A DNA stretch of 64,000 bases. Origin: a virus. The notes beneath the pieces are model-generated. The model saw only the letters and a program-made list of their open reading frames with translations. It was not told where the DNA came from and ran no database searches. The first letter of the stretch is position 1. Every line of letters starts with the position of its first letter. Shown one piece after another: positions 7,474 to 15,203 of this stretch. The position numbers were made by a program, and so were the translations under genes. The DNA is taken from the IMG/VR virus record IMGVR_UViG_3300021373_002342, positions 28,206-92,205 of that record; one strand, given 5' to 3'.

Positions 7474-7602
7474 TTAAGATGCAGCGTAAATTATAAATAC
7501 CGGTAGCATTAAAATTAGTGCTGGAACTGCCGTTGCCGATATTGCCTCACAAATTTCGCAAACTGATCGATTATTTTTTAATCTAATTATCAAGTCCGTC
7601 AT
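7474..7602 (-). CDS. Tiny membrane protein with a CxxC pair
   Basis: 42 codons from ATG 7602. Residues 15-18 are CEIC and the last 22 residues form one hydrophobic helix. An AGGAG site lies 12 nt before the ATG. It overlaps the previous tiny gene by 20 nt in another frame. Function unknown; the CxxC could bind metal or be redox active. Confidence 0.5.
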   Translation of the reverse strand: MTDLIIRLKNNRSVCEICEAISATAVPALILMLPVFIIYAAS

Positions 7603-7744
7603 TAGTTTTGTTTTCTCCTGTATGTCTGTGTTGTCGTTCGGCTTCTCTCATTGCTAGAACATATCTTAGATCATGCATAGGAGCATATTTTAGGTAAACA
7701 AAAGAAACAATTATACAAGCAATAAAAATTAAGAATTCTATCAT
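7583..7744 (-). CDS. Tiny membrane-anchored protein
   Basis: 53 codons. Residues 1-20 form a hydrophobic helix (MIEFLIFIACIIVSFVYLK), followed by a polar His- and Arg-rich tail. A strong GGAGGAGGA ribosome site precedes the ATG, which overlaps the stop of the upstream gene. Holin-like size, but there is no specific evidence for that. Confidence 0.55.
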   Translation of the reverse strand: MIEFLIFIACIIVSFVYLKYAPMHDLRYVLAMREAERQHRHTGENKTNDGLDN

Positions 7745-7854
7745 TCCTCCTCCTCATCCTGCATTGGTTGTTTCCTCCATTGCCAACCTGTATTCCAAGG
7801 TAGTATCCAATAATGAAAAAACCATTCTGCCCAACTTTTTTTCTGTGTTATCAT
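7741..7854 (-). CDS. Tiny Trp-rich protein
   Basis: 37 codons with six Trp and a C-terminal Glu run (QDEEEE) that encodes the ribosome site of the next gene. ATGA overlaps join it to both neighbours. Function unknown; possibly membrane-associated. Confidence 0.5.
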   Translation of the reverse strand: MITQKKSWAEWFFHYWILPWNTGWQWRKQPMQDEEEE

Positions 7855-7958
7855 AGTGGATTTACTCCGTATAAAGTCATCAAAAAAATACTCACTAGAA
7901 ATCCTACTTCAATACGATCTCGTAGTGTACTTTCGTCTAACAGTTTTTTTGATTTCAT
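7851..7958 (-). CDS. Tiny membrane protein
   Basis: 35 codons; residues 18-34 are hydrophobic. TATAAAT overlaps the ATG itself, so the transcript may be leaderless, or it may start from the GATAAATA box 53 nt upstream. ATGA overlap with the next gene. First of four coupled tiny genes. Confidence 0.5.
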   Translation of the reverse strand: MKSKKLLDESTLRDRIEVGFLVSIFLMTLYGVNPL

Positions 7959-8010
7959 TTATAATTAGTAGTTATAATATATTATAATCATATATTATGT
8001 TTTTCACGCT

Positions 8011-8018
8011 TATTTATC
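8011..8018 (-). promoter_or_regulatory. T4-late-like promoter box GATAAATA
   Basis: GATAAATA 53 nt upstream of the run of four tiny genes starting at 7958. Confidence 0.5.
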
Positions 8019-8052
8019 ATTTAGAATAAAAAAACAGTAGAAAACTGGTAGT

Positions 8053-8331
8053 TTAAATATTATCAGGCGGAGCATAGGTTTCAGCAAGAGGTTTGTAACT
8101 TGCAGGATATTTAGACAACGTTAATTGTTCACCGTCCCAAATGCACCAAATTGAAGGACGCACACCTACTTTAAATTCATGTACTTCGTAATCTCCTAAG
8201 AGAGACTCAGGAAGTATATTGCCTTTGCGATCTCGCATTGGCCCTGTTCCACTAATGTATGTAACCTGGGCACTACCCCATCTATTCCACGCTTCATCAA
8301 CTAGATCAAAGCAGTCTGTCATGTGTTCCAT
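8053..8331 (-). CDS. Hypothetical phage protein
   Basis: 92 residues, predicted beta-rich, with 'WNRWGSAQVTYISGTGPM' and 'RPSIWCIWDGEQLTL'. AAGGA precedes the ATG. It lies just downstream of tRNA-Ala. No domain recognised. Confidence 0.55.
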   Translation of the reverse strand: MEHMTDCFDLVDEAWNRWGSAQVTYISGTGPMRDRKGNILPESLLGDYEVHEFKVGVRPSIWCIWDGEQLTLSKYPASYKPLAETYAPPDNI

Positions 8332-8345
8332 ACTATTTCCTTATT

Positions 8346-8421
8346 TGGTGGAGCCGACAGGGGTCGAACCTGCGACCTTCTGGATGCAAACCAGACGCTC
8401 TCCCAACTGAGCTACGGCCCC
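8346..8421 (-). tRNA. tRNA-Ala (TGC), CCA encoded
   Basis: Acceptor GGGGCCG/CGGCTCC with the G3-T70 pair that marks alanine tRNAs, A discriminator, CCA; anticodon loop TTTGCAT (TGC). Confidence 0.95.
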
Positions 8422-8427
8422 TTAAAC

Positions 8428-8503
8428 TGGTGCCGGATGCAAGAGTCGAACTCGCGACCTTCTCATTACAAGTGAGCTGCTCTACCAACTGAGCTAATCC
8501 GGC
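8428..8503 (-). tRNA. tRNA-Thr (TGT), CCA encoded
   Basis: Acceptor GCCGGAT/ATCCGGC, A discriminator, CCA; anticodon loop CTTGTAA (TGT). Confidence 0.95.
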
Positions 8504-8504
8504 T

Positions 8505-8579
8505 TTATCTTTTTACTCTACAATTAGGACAAAAGTCATTGTATCCTAACTCTGTCTTACATTCTGGACAAGTATTCAT
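8505..8579 (-). CDS. 24-residue zinc-ribbon mini-protein between tRNA genes
   Basis: ATG 8579 to TAA 8505 encodes a peptide with two CxxC pairs ('CPEC' and 'CPNC') eight residues apart, an almost minimal zinc ribbon with a basic tail. It fits exactly between tRNA-Ser and tRNA-Thr. Only a weak AGGA lies upstream. Function unknown; RNA or protein binding is a guess. Confidence 0.5.
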   Translation of the reverse strand: MNTCPECKTELGYNDFCPNCRVKR

Positions 8580-8599
8580 ATTTTACTTATCCTAGTTTT

Positions 8600-8689
8600 T
8601 GGCGGAGAGTGAGGGATTCGAACCCTCGATACGCTTTCACGTATGCACCCTTAGCAGGGGTGTGCTTTCGACCACTCAGCCAACTCTCC
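8600..8689 (-). tRNA. tRNA-Ser (GCT), CCA encoded
   Basis: 90 nt with the long variable arm typical of serine tRNAs; acceptor GGAGAGT/ACTCTCC, G discriminator, CCA; anticodon loop CTGCTAA (GCT). Confidence 0.95.
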
Positions 8690-8690
8690 A

Positions 8691-8747
8691 ATTACACTCC
8701 TAGTTTATCAGTCTAGTGCAAGTTGCTATGCTTCCTGCTGAGTGTAA
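8691..8747 (-). repeat. Inverted repeat in the spacer between tRNA-Asn and tRNA-Ser
   Basis: TTACACTC and GAGTGTAA (about 8693-8700 and 8740-8747) are complementary and could fold the spacer into one long stem-loop, perhaps as a processing signal. Confidence 0.4.
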
Positions 8748-8750
8748 AAT

Positions 8751-8826
<76 letters not shown>

Positions 8827-8849
8827 ATACTCTTTACTTACCTACTTGT

Positions 8850-9242
8850 TTAATTTTTATCAAACAAATCGGCTGTAGTCATTAGAGGCTGTTCTTCCTC
8901 TCTTAGGTCATCGTCATCATATGTTTTCTTCATGATATCACTGGCCATAATTTTTACATCTTTACCAGCAAGACGATATTCCATTTCTTTGCGAAGTACC
9001 TTTTCAACTGATCCTGGTCCTTCCCAAATTTCATTTAATGCTTCGTTAATTTTTTCAATTTTAACTCGGCTAAGTCGAATAACACCAAAATGGTGTTGCA
9101 AGAAGCCTTTGAATACTTCTGGAATTCTGCTATGTTCTGTTATAGCAAATGTTCCGTCAAATCCATTTACATAATAAGGCTTGTCAATATCCTTGGCATA
9201 GAATGCTATTCTATCTTCCATGATACCTTGTATATCTAACAT
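8850..9242 (-). CDS. Hypothetical phage protein
   Basis: 130 residues, soluble, mixed alpha/beta, acidic C-terminus. AGGAGA precedes the ATG. It lies between the tRNA cluster and a small membrane protein. No domain recognised. Confidence 0.6.
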   Translation of the reverse strand: MLDIQGIMEDRIAFYAKDIDKPYYVNGFDGTFAITEHSRIPEVFKGFLQHHFGVIRLSRVKIEKINEALNEIWEGPGSVEKVLRKEMEYRLAGKDVKIMASDIMKKTYDDDDLREEEQPLMTTADLFDKN

Positions 9243-9250
9243 AAGTTCTC

Positions 9251-9418
9251 CTATACATCTATTATTAATGTTGCAAAAAATAGCAGTCCTACAACTGCCC
9301 CTAAAAAACCTAAAATTAAAAGAAATCCGAAAAGCATAAAATTAAAAATAGTAGGCTTAGGTGGGTCTTCTGGTAAACTACCTACACCTATTAATGCTTT
9401 TAGTACTTCTTTGATCAT
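9251..9418 (-). CDS. Small two-helix membrane protein
   Basis: 55 codons from ATG 9418, ATGA overlap with the upstream gene. Residues 27-53 form a long or double hydrophobic segment with Gly-rich packing (FLLILGFLGAVVGLLFF). Function unknown. Confidence 0.6.
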   Translation of the reverse strand: MIKEVLKALIGVGSLPEDPPKPTIFNFMLFGFLLILGFLGAVVGLLFFATLIIDV

Positions 9419-9609
9419 ACTTTCAAAATATGGTCACTATAATAAGTGTCCATTAACCTTTGTAACTCTTGTGACTTTGCATCTTTGCCTAGGTCTTGTT
9501 CAACAGTTTCTAAGTAATCGTACATGTCTTGACCGTTAAGTAAACGATGTTCAACCCATTGTTGCATATCATCTAGAATTAAATGTTCTAAAATTTGTCC
9601 TTCATCCAT
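9415..9609 (-). CDS. Hypothetical phage protein
   Basis: 64 residues from ATG 9609 (MDEGQILEH...), acidic and helical. A longer frame starts inside the upstream gene, but this ATG has an AAGG site and gives the usual 8-nt overlap. Confidence 0.5.
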   Translation of the reverse strand: MDEGQILEHLILDDMQQWVEHRLLNGQDMYDYLETVEQDLGKDAKSQELQRLMDTYYSDHILKV

Positions 9610-9805
9610 CACTCTGCCTTCCCATAATTTGATGGATAATTTTTTCTGCATCAGGATACGATGTCATAGATTGGATTTGCTCTTCAAGAAAATCCATACG
9701 TGCAATTTCATTCATTACATTGATTTGTTTAATGGGGTCTGGCCAAGTGTAGCCGTAATAAGGTTGTGTCCAACTAAAACTATAACTAAAATCTTCAGGA
9801 TTCAT
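9602..9805 (-). CDS. Hypothetical phage protein
   Basis: 67 residues; an aromatic N-terminus (YSFSWTQPYYGYTW) then a helical part. Short overlaps with both neighbours indicate translational coupling. Not recognised. Confidence 0.5.
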   Translation of the reverse strand: MNPEDFSYSFSWTQPYYGYTWPDPIKQINVMNEIARMDFLEEQIQSMTSYPDAEKIIHQIMGRQSDG

Positions 9806-10133
9806 TTTGCTCGTCCTCTATAATTCTTATTGACTTTAAACGATCGTATCGAAAACTTCTAAAGCCTTTTGCATCTATTACCCATACTGCAACTACTTCT
9901 TCGTTTAGTTCTCGAACTTTCTTTTGGGTAATAGGATCATCTTTTTTGGCAGGAGGTAAGTATGACTCTTGTAGTGTACAAGGCATAACTCTTTCATCAC
10001 CGTTTAATTTAGTAAAAGTAACTTCTACTATATTTTCTTTAAGTAATGCTACTAGTTCTTCTCTAGTAGGAATACCTTTTTTATCTGCAACAAACTCTTT
10101 TAGTTTGTCGGCATGCCAAATCGCTGCACTCAT
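9795..10133 (-). CDS. SH3-like beta-barrel (DUF2693/WYL_2-type) phage protein
   Basis: 112 residues. The C-terminal half has 'VTFTKLNGDERVMPCTL', 'ITQKKVRELNEEVVAVWV' and 'GFRSFRYDRLKSIRI', the signature of a small SH3/Sm-like barrel family common in T4-like phages. Exact role unknown; nucleic-acid binding has been suggested by fold. ATGA overlap with the 54-residue gene upstream. Confidence 0.7.
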   Translation of the reverse strand: MSAAIWHADKLKEFVADKKGIPTREELVALLKENIVEVTFTKLNGDERVMPCTLQESYLPPAKKDDPITQKKVRELNEEVVAVWVIDAKGFRSFRYDRLKSIRIIEDEQNES

Positions 10134-10294
10134 AGTTCTTCTAAAATGCCTAGTACTTCAGCGGCTGCAAAAAAGATTACAAACCAACCAATTGCGTTAG
10201 TAGCAAAGGCTGCGCCGCAACCTGCTAGTCGAAGGCCGCTTTTAGCCATGCTCATATAAAAATGCTTTTTGCTTACGTCTACTGGTTCTACCAT
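10130..10294 (-). CDS. Small conserved membrane protein
   Basis: 54 codons from ATG 10294; one hydrophobic segment at residues 22-50 (LAGCGAAFATNAIGWFVIFF). TAATG overlap with the clpP stop and ATGA overlap with the next gene. Co-transcribed with ClpP; function unknown. Confidence 0.6.
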   Translation of the reverse strand: MVEPVDVSKKHFYMSMAKSGLRLAGCGAAFATNAIGWFVIFFAAAEVLGILEEL

Positions 10295-10911
10295 TATCTA
10301 TTCTCCACTACTTTATCAGCAAAGCCGTTTTCTACTGCTTCGTCTGCTGTTAGGAATGTATCAAACTTCATTGTTTCAAACAATTCCTCATATGTTTTGC
10401 CTGCAGAGTTGTGTTTTACATATAGCTCTGTCAGACGCTTGTTAACTTTCTGTGACTCTTCGTAGTGACGTTTGATATCTTCCATTTGCAGTTCTTGAAT
10501 ATGAACACTACCGCTTGTACCAGGAGTGCCTGAACTTACACGGTGAATCATTGTACGGCTTTCAGGTAATACAACTCGTTTACCTTCTGTACCTGCTTGT
10601 GCTAAGAAACTGCCCATTGAACATGCTTGACCCATTACAATAGTGCGTACATCACATTTAATAAACTGCATGGTATCATAAATTGCTAGTCCTGCTGTTA
10701 CAGCACCGCCTGGTGAATTAATATACAAATTAATATCTTTATCAGGGTTTTCACTTTCTAAAAATAACATTTGTGCTACAATTAGATTTGCCATATTATC
10801 CTCAACAGGACCATTTAGCATAATAATACGATCTTTCAGCAATCGACTGTAAATATCGTATGAACGTTCTCCTCGAGCTTCTTGCTCAACTACCATAGGT
10901 ATAAGTGGCAT
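10294..10911 (-). CDS. clpP: ATP-dependent Clp protease proteolytic subunit ClpP
   Basis: 205 residues, full family length. The catalytic Ser is in '[10 protein letters not shown]', the His in 'MIHRVS', and the 'YINSPGG' oxyanion/strand motif is present. ClpP forms a tetradecameric chamber fed by ClpX or ClpA from the host. With the phage ClpS and tmRNA it could redirect host proteolysis. A promoter inside the upstream gene (11086-11114) reads into it. Confidence 0.95.
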   Translation of the reverse strand: MPLIPMVVEQEARGERSYDIYSRLLKDRIIMLNGPVEDNMANLIVAQMLFLESENPDKDINLYINSPGGAVTAGLAIYDTMQFIKCDVRTIVMGQACSMGSFLAQAGTEGKRVVLPESRTMIHRVSSGTPGTSGSVHIQELQMEDIKRHYEESQKVNKRLTELYVKHNSAGKTYEELFETMKFDTFLTADEAVENGFADKVVENR

Positions 10912-11147
10912 TAGTATCTCCCCTTTGTATTAACTGATCTAATAACTTTAGGACCAGTAGTTGTTAATTCCATTCCATGTATGCTACCAACATAAATTCG
11001 GCCAGTCCATTTCATATGAATCTTTTCCCCGGCAACGAATGCGTTAAGCGATACGTTTTCTTTTAAGTCTGCTACTTCAGCTTCTATTGTAACATCAGTA
11101 CGAGTGTTTGTCAACTGTGCTGTAGTACTGTAAATATCTTGTCTCAT
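10911..11147 (-). CDS. Small conserved phage protein, beta-rich
   Basis: 78 residues, with alternating hydrophobic strands including '[20 protein letters not shown]'. I recall relatives next to clpP-like genes in marine myophages, without assigned function. Its coding region contains the likely clpP promoter. Confidence 0.55.
   Translation of the reverse strand: MRQDIYSTTAQLTNTRTDVTIEAEVADLKENVSLNAFVAGEKIHMKWTGRIYVGSIHGMELTTTGPKVIRSVNTKGRY
11086..11114 (-). promoter_or_regulatory. Sigma70-type promoter inside a coding region
   Basis: TTGACA, 17 nt, TACAAT within the first third of the gene at 10911-11147, likely driving clpP. Confidence 0.6.
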
Positions 11148-11416
11148 TTTTTTCCTAACAATTTTAAATTTAATACGAAGTTCTCAACTAATAGTTTAAC
11201 AATAATTGCGCCATCTGTCAAGTGATTTCTTTCCATTTGTAGCACATGTGTTGCCATCATTATGTAGGCTTGTTCTTCTGTTATCGCAAGTTCGCCCCAG
11301 TCAATTGGATCGACACCCTCGCATTCTTTTGCAAGTATAACAAGATTTCGGATTGCTTCGTCGTCTACATCAAACATATTTTGATGATTTTCTGCATCTT
11401 CTCTAAGTGTACTCAT
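11144..11416 (-). CDS. Hypothetical phage protein
   Basis: 90 residues, helical and acidic N-terminus, 'DPIDWGELAITEEQAYIMMA' core. No domain recognised. Short overlaps with both neighbours. Confidence 0.55.
   Translation of the reverse strand: MSTLREDAENHQNMFDVDDEAIRNLVILAKECEGVDPIDWGELAITEEQAYIMMATHVLQMERNHLTDGAIIVKLLVENFVLNLKLLGKK
11193..11221 (-). promoter_or_regulatory. Sigma70-type promoter inside a coding region
   Basis: TTGACA, 17 nt, TAAACT near the 3' end of the 90-residue gene; it reads into the gene at 11147 and clpP. Confidence 0.55.
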
Positions 11417-11730
11417 CGTTTAAATAACTCCCAGAATCTTCCAAGTAATATTAGTGCGCCTCCAAAAGCAAACCATCCAAAGACAGCACCAAATCCATCA
11501 TAATACCAAATAAATGGCATTGCACCTATCCATACTGCTTTAGCAGTATAACTTTTCCAGTTCCATAACACATAAAGCAAGCCATCGAAACTCCATAGTT
11601 TTTCAGGTTTTTCTGGTCCAAAGTCTAATTTAGCATCTCCATATTGGTTTTTAAACCAACCTAAACGCCAAAATATTAAGCAAGGTAAACCTATGACAAG
11701 TAGTATTCCTAGTACTTCGTGTAACTCCAT
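11413..11730 (-). CDS. Membrane protein, unknown function
   Basis: 105 residues with hydrophobic segments at about 5-22, 63-78 and 80-98, rich in Trp and Phe. Not recognised. ATGA-type overlap with the next gene. Confidence 0.6.
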   Translation of the reverse strand: MELHEVLGILLVIGLPCLIFWRLGWFKNQYGDAKLDFGPEKPEKLWSFDGLLYVLWNWKSYTAKAVWIGAMPFIWYYDGFGAVFGWFAFGGALILLGRFWELFKR

Positions 11731-12143
11731 TATACTACATAACTCTGTACTAAGTTCATTGCAACTGCTGTACCGCTGATACTCGAGCCAATCATAATAG
11801 CTCTGTCACTCCATACCATGCCAACAAACACCCAGCACATGCTGGATACGAGATATGCTATTTGACCGTACTGTGTAAAGCCTGCGCTAATTGTAAATAC
11901 ACCTGCTACAGCGAGTATAGTAGCGATCCACTTTACATACCAGTCTGGTGTACCAGTAGGAGTAGTAGGCGTTAAGTCTTCTACTTCTGTTTGCAGTTCA
12001 GCAAGTTCCGCTTTCAGTCGCTTTCGTTCTTTAGACAATTCCATCGCAAGGTTGCGAGCTCTTGTCTGCGAAGAGATCTCTTTGTATTCTTCTTGCGTTG
12101 TTTTGTCGTCTAATTCCAATTCTTCAATCCCAGAGGTTTTCAT
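11730..12143 (-). CDS. Coiled-coil protein with two membrane helices
   Basis: 137 residues from ATG 12143: a charged coiled coil (about residues 15-55), then two hydrophobic helices (about 68-88 and 92-112). A longer frame starts at 12170 inside the previous gene; ATG 12143 has an upstream GGA and gives a normal overlap. Function unknown, probably an inner-membrane protein. Confidence 0.55.
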   Translation of the reverse strand: MKTSGIEELELDDKTTQEEYKEISSQTRARNLAMELSKERKRLKAELAELQTEVEDLTPTTPTGTPDWYVKWIATILAVAGVFTISAGFTQYGQIAYLVSSMCWVFVGMVWSDRAIMIGSSISGTAVAMNLVQSYVV

Positions 12144-12777
12144 AATATTTTCCAAATAGTCGGAACCCATTACTTATTCTTTCTTGATATTTCTTTCTAC
12201 CTTCCCAATCATACTCTCTAGTATGCTTAGGTCCATTTACCATTTCGTAGTTACCATCTTCCAGTTTCTTCCACTGTAGATCGCTTTCACCTGACTCGAA
12301 CTGTTCTTCCCAGCGTCCATCATCTACTTTAGTTTCAAACGCAAAGATCATTTCGTCTAACACCCAATCCCAACGTTCAAAGTGTGTGCTGTCAGTTTCG
12401 TGATTGTCTTTCTGTTTCTTAGTCTGCTTCTTAGGCTGTAGCTCTTTAGGCACATCCTTAGGATCAACAAATGGAGCACCGTGCTTGGTTTCTTTTAGTT
12501 GTTTGAGCATGGGAAGCACAATAAGGGCAAGAGTATGATCCATACTCCACGTATCCCAGCGGTCTATGCGTACTTTTACTGTCTGTGTGCGTCTGTCAAA
12601 CCAAATCCAGTTGAACACATTGTAAAAGTCTTGTACACGATCCTCCAGCCATTCAAGACTGCGTTCGAATCGTGTTTGTTCTGTGGGCCAATCCACGTAG
12701 CCATATTTACGATCCATATAACGAGTATGGAATCGAGACATAAGTCTGTTAGGATAATTAGAAATTTTAACCTTCAT
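12124..12777 (-). CDS. Conserved marine-phage protein
   Basis: 217 residues, very rich in Trp, Arg and Asp, helical. A Lys/Gln stretch near residue 115 divides two domains, the second with 'FERWDWVLDEMIFAFE' and 'KKYQERISNGFRLFGKYY'. I recall homologues in T4-like cyanophages, function unknown. Its end overlaps the downstream membrane protein gene by 20 nt. Confidence 0.6.
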   Translation of the reverse strand: MKVKISNYPNRLMSRFHTRYMDRKYGYVDWPTEQTRFERSLEWLEDRVQDFYNVFNWIWFDRRTQTVKVRIDRWDTWSMDHTLALIVLPMLKQLKETKHGAPFVDPKDVPKELQPKKQTKKQKDNHETDSTHFERWDWVLDEMIFAFETKVDDGRWEEQFESGESDLQWKKLEDGNYEMVNGPKHTREYDWEGRKKYQERISNGFRLFGKYYENLWD

Positions 12778-12955
12778 AATAATCTACCACCATTACCATC
12801 TCTGGCCTGTCAGGATGTTGAAATGTTTTTGCAAACTCCATTGCTTCTTCTGCATCTTCAAACAGTTCAGGTTGCAAGTCCCAACAGTGCTCTGTTTGTT
12901 TAGTAACATAAATCCAATCGTCCTTGCCGTCAAGACATACCATCACTGCGTACAT
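12767..12955 (-). CDS. Small hypothetical phage protein
   Basis: 62 residues from ATG 12955, which has a strong GAGGAGAAG site; the longer frame from 12970 would include that site as codons. Beta strand plus helix pattern. Unknown function. Confidence 0.5.
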   Translation of the reverse strand: MYAVMVCLDGKDDWIYVTKQTEHCWDLQPELFEDAEEAMEFAKTFQHPDRPEMVMVVDYYEG

Positions 12956-13202
12956 GCTTCTTCTCCTCATAATCGTGCATTAACATTGTCAGTTCGTCTA
13001 CAGGTGTAGTTGTGCTTAATATTTCAGGACACTTCGTTGCCAAGTAGTCTAGGTTATAGCCACCTGGATAATGTCGTAAACAATAGTATGCCTGTTGTCT
13101 AATAGCCTTAGGCACACGAGGCGTTTTCTTAGGATCTAGTAGATCAACAAGAAACTGTTCAGTTCTTTGTAGAGCATGATATCGTTCGCAAGGTAGTGTC
13201 AT
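12930..13202 (-). CDS. BPSL0761-like small conserved protein
   Basis: 90 residues from ATG 13202, which forms an ATGA overlap with the upstream stop. 'MTLPCERYHALQRTEQFL', 'TPRVPKAIRQQA' and 'LRHYPGGY' match a small family seen in bacteria and marine phages, with unknown role. The 26-codon longer frame lies inside the upstream gene and is rejected. Confidence 0.6.
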   Translation of the reverse strand: MTLPCERYHALQRTEQFLVDLLDPKKTPRVPKAIRQQAYYCLRHYPGGYNLDYLATKCPEILSTTTPVDELTMLMHDYEEKKHVRSDGMS

Positions 13203-13579
13203 GATAAATCCGTGATTAGCAAATAGTTTTCCCATGCTTTTTGTTGCGCAGGAGTATGATCTTCTTGTGGTACAACACACTCTAACCAGTGATATGGCAT
13301 TCTTGGAGGATGAGCACCAAACTGACGAGGCTGATGTAACTTACCTGTTTTGTATAGTTCCATTAGGATATCGTGCATTTCTCGTTCTCTATCTTCTAGG
13401 CCTGACCACTCTGCACGGCTAAGTCCACCGTACAAGTAACCTTCCCAAATCTGACTCCAGTGTTCATCATTGAAAGGATCTACATCTGTACGTGCTACAA
13501 TAACTAGCACATCGTGTAGATCTACTTTATTTTCAAGAATGTCGCGCATACAGCGACTAAGGCTTAGACCTATTTTCAT
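13199..13579 (-). CDS. Conserved marine-phage protein
   Basis: 126 residues from ATG 13579. Motifs 'LSLSRCMRDI' and 'VLVIVARTDVDPFNDEHW' recur in T4-like marine phages as I recall, function unknown. ATGA overlap downstream and 4-nt overlap upstream. Confidence 0.6.
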   Translation of the reverse strand: MKIGLSLSRCMRDILENKVDLHDVLVIVARTDVDPFNDEHWSQIWEGYLYGGLSRAEWSGLEDREREMHDILMELYKTGKLHQPRQFGAHPPRMPYHWLECVVPQEDHTPAQQKAWENYLLITDLS

Positions 13580-13806
13580 TGTTTTCTTACCCATCTATAA
13601 AATTCATGTTCAAAATTTTGTCCTACGTACAAGTTTTCAAAGTAGAATGTATCCTCGTATATGTCCGTCCATTTCACATGATTCCATTCGCACTTTTCTA
13701 ACTGCTTGCACCAATCCTTTGCTTTACTTCTTAAGTCACTGTGTATAGGAACAGTATAACCCGGCATCCAACGTTGCTTGTATTCAAATATTTCTTGTGG
13801 TGTCAT
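13576..13806 (-). CDS. Conserved marine-phage protein
   Basis: 76 residues from ATG 13806 (TAATG overlap), beginning 'MTPQEIFEYKQRWMPGY'. Rich in Trp and Tyr, soluble. The frame is open to 13839, but the coupled start is preferred. Confidence 0.6.
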   Translation of the reverse strand: MTPQEIFEYKQRWMPGYTVPIHSDLRSKAKDWCKQLEKCEWNHVKWTDIYEDTFYFENLYVGQNFEHEFYRWVRKQ

Positions 13807-14039
13807 TAGTGTATAGTCTCCGAAAAATCGTCTTGCCAAAAATCATCTTCTTCACGCTCTTCTTCGAAGTTCATTCCGAAGTACTGTTCCATAATTACAA
13901 TTATTGCTTCAGGTACTTCATCCTCGTCACTTCCGTCTGGTATAAACAATCCTTTTAGTTTTCCATCACCATCAATTACAATAGCCCAATCATCATTACC
14001 TAGTTGTTCTTCTAATGTTTTCTTTTTATCATCGTCCAT
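13806..14039 (-). CDS. Small very acidic phage protein
   Basis: 77 residues with over 30 percent Asp and Glu, 'WAIVIDGDGKLKGLFIPDG' core. Such acidic phage proteins can act as DNA mimics or inhibitors, but there is no direct evidence here. Confidence 0.55.
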   Translation of the reverse strand: MDDDKKKTLEEQLGNDDWAIVIDGDGKLKGLFIPDGSDEDEVPEAIIVIMEQYFGMNFEEEREEDDFWQDDFSETIH

Positions 14040-14478
14040 AAGAATAGTCCCCTATTGCTACTAGGTCGTCAATATCTTTAGCAATGAACTTGCCGTTAGT
14101 AATTCGCATAACAACATTACATCCACTAGACCTAATATACTGTCGGCCGCCGTCAATCATTTTGTCTCCTACTACCTTATAATCATGATGTGATTGACTG
14201 TAATAGTACTTACCGTCTACTTCGATCATACCAAACTCAAGTGACTCTACAATGTCTGCGTTTGTAATCATAAGATGACCTCTAACGTGATCGTGATACA
14301 AGCCAAAATAACGATTACCAAACTCAGGATGAGGCGTTTCTCTATAATACACATCAACAGGCACATCACTAGCATTAAGATCTGTAGTGCAAACATATGT
14401 CACAGGTACTCCGTCTTTTTTACTATAATGTTCTGTAATAAGTGCTACATCAAAATTGGGTTTATGTTCAATGTTCAT
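14029..14478 (-). CDS. Hypothetical phage protein
   Basis: 149 residues, beta-rich, His-containing ('HPEFGNRYFGLYHDHVRGHL'). No domain recognised. 10-nt overlap with the gene downstream. Confidence 0.55.
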   Translation of the reverse strand: MNIEHKPNFDVALITEHYSKKDGVPVTYVCTTDLNASDVPVDVYYRETPHPEFGNRYFGLYHDHVRGHLMITNADIVESLEFGMIEVDGKYYYSQSHHDYKVVGDKMIDGGRQYIRSSGCNVVMRITNGKFIAKDIDDLVAIGDYSYGR

Positions 14479-14617
14479 TTGGTCTCATACCTTTTCGTGT
14501 AAATTCTTTTGCTCTTTTATTAAGATCCTTATCGCTCAACTTGCTAGTTGCAAGATGTTGTTTCCATTCTTTTAGTAATTTTTTACTCTGCTCTTTAGAG
14601 AGTTTGTTCTGGGTCAT
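14468..14617 (-). CDS. Small basic helical protein
   Basis: 49 residues from ATG 14617, rich in Lys and Gln. The longer frame lies inside the TilS-like gene. AAGG lies 9 nt upstream of the chosen ATG. Unknown function. Confidence 0.5.
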   Translation of the reverse strand: MTQNKLSKEQSKKLLKEWKQHLATSKLSDKDLNKRAKEFTRKGMRPNEH

Positions 14618-15203
14618 CAGCACGTACCTTTTTTGCAATATTTTTATAAATGCCTGGATTGACATGCAATACATGAGGCATCATTTCATGCCTAATATAG
14701 TTTCTAGTATAACACGTATCTGTGTTGCTGTCATCCTCTACATAAGGTACTTGTTTTAAATTTTTCCAAAGTTCTAAGTCACGTTTGCGGGTAAGGCGAA
14801 AAGGACGAATAACATTACGATTGCGATACGGAATAATTTTTCCTTGTCCATGCATACTGCTCCATACCCATGTTTCTACACAATCATCTAAATGATGTGC
14901 TGTAATAATTGGTGCGTCAATACTATGAAAGAATTTGTATCTTTCATTACGCCAAAATTCTTCTGGGCTTTGTTCTTTAGGTTTTTCTTTGTTAAGAACA
15001 CCTAGAAGTAACGGAATAGAGTTTACATGACAATACCAATTGACAAACTCATGTGCTTGGTCACTAGCTAGTGTTCCATGATTGTAGAAGCATATAGTTA
15101 CATCGTGATTATTACGCAAAAAGTCAACAATAGCCATACTGTCGACTCCGCCACTACATGCTACAAAAACTTCTCTTGGTAACTTAGTTTGAAGTTTGAT
15201 CAT
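14595..15203 (-). CDS. tilS: TilS-like PP-loop ATPase (tRNA-Ile lysidine synthetase family)
   Basis: 202 residues. The PP-loop 'CSGGVDSM' binds ATP; 'AHHLDDCVETW' and 'DDSNTDTCYTRNYIRH' match the TilS N-terminal catalytic domain, which converts C34 of tRNA-Ile(CAU) to lysidine. The usual C-terminal domains of bacterial TilS are missing, so it is a catalytic-domain-only form. Together with the phage tRNAs it suggests tRNA maturation under phage control. Confidence 0.82.
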   Translation of the reverse strand: MIKLQTKLPREVFVACSGGVDSMAIVDFLRNNHDVTICFYNHGTLASDQAHEFVNWYCHVNSIPLLLGVLNKEKPKEQSPEEFWRNERYKFFHSIDAPIITAHHLDDCVETWVWSSMHGQGKIIPYRNRNVIRPFRLTRKRDLELWKNLKQVPYVEDDSNTDTCYTRNYIRHEMMPHVLHVNPGIYKNIAKKVRADDPEQTL

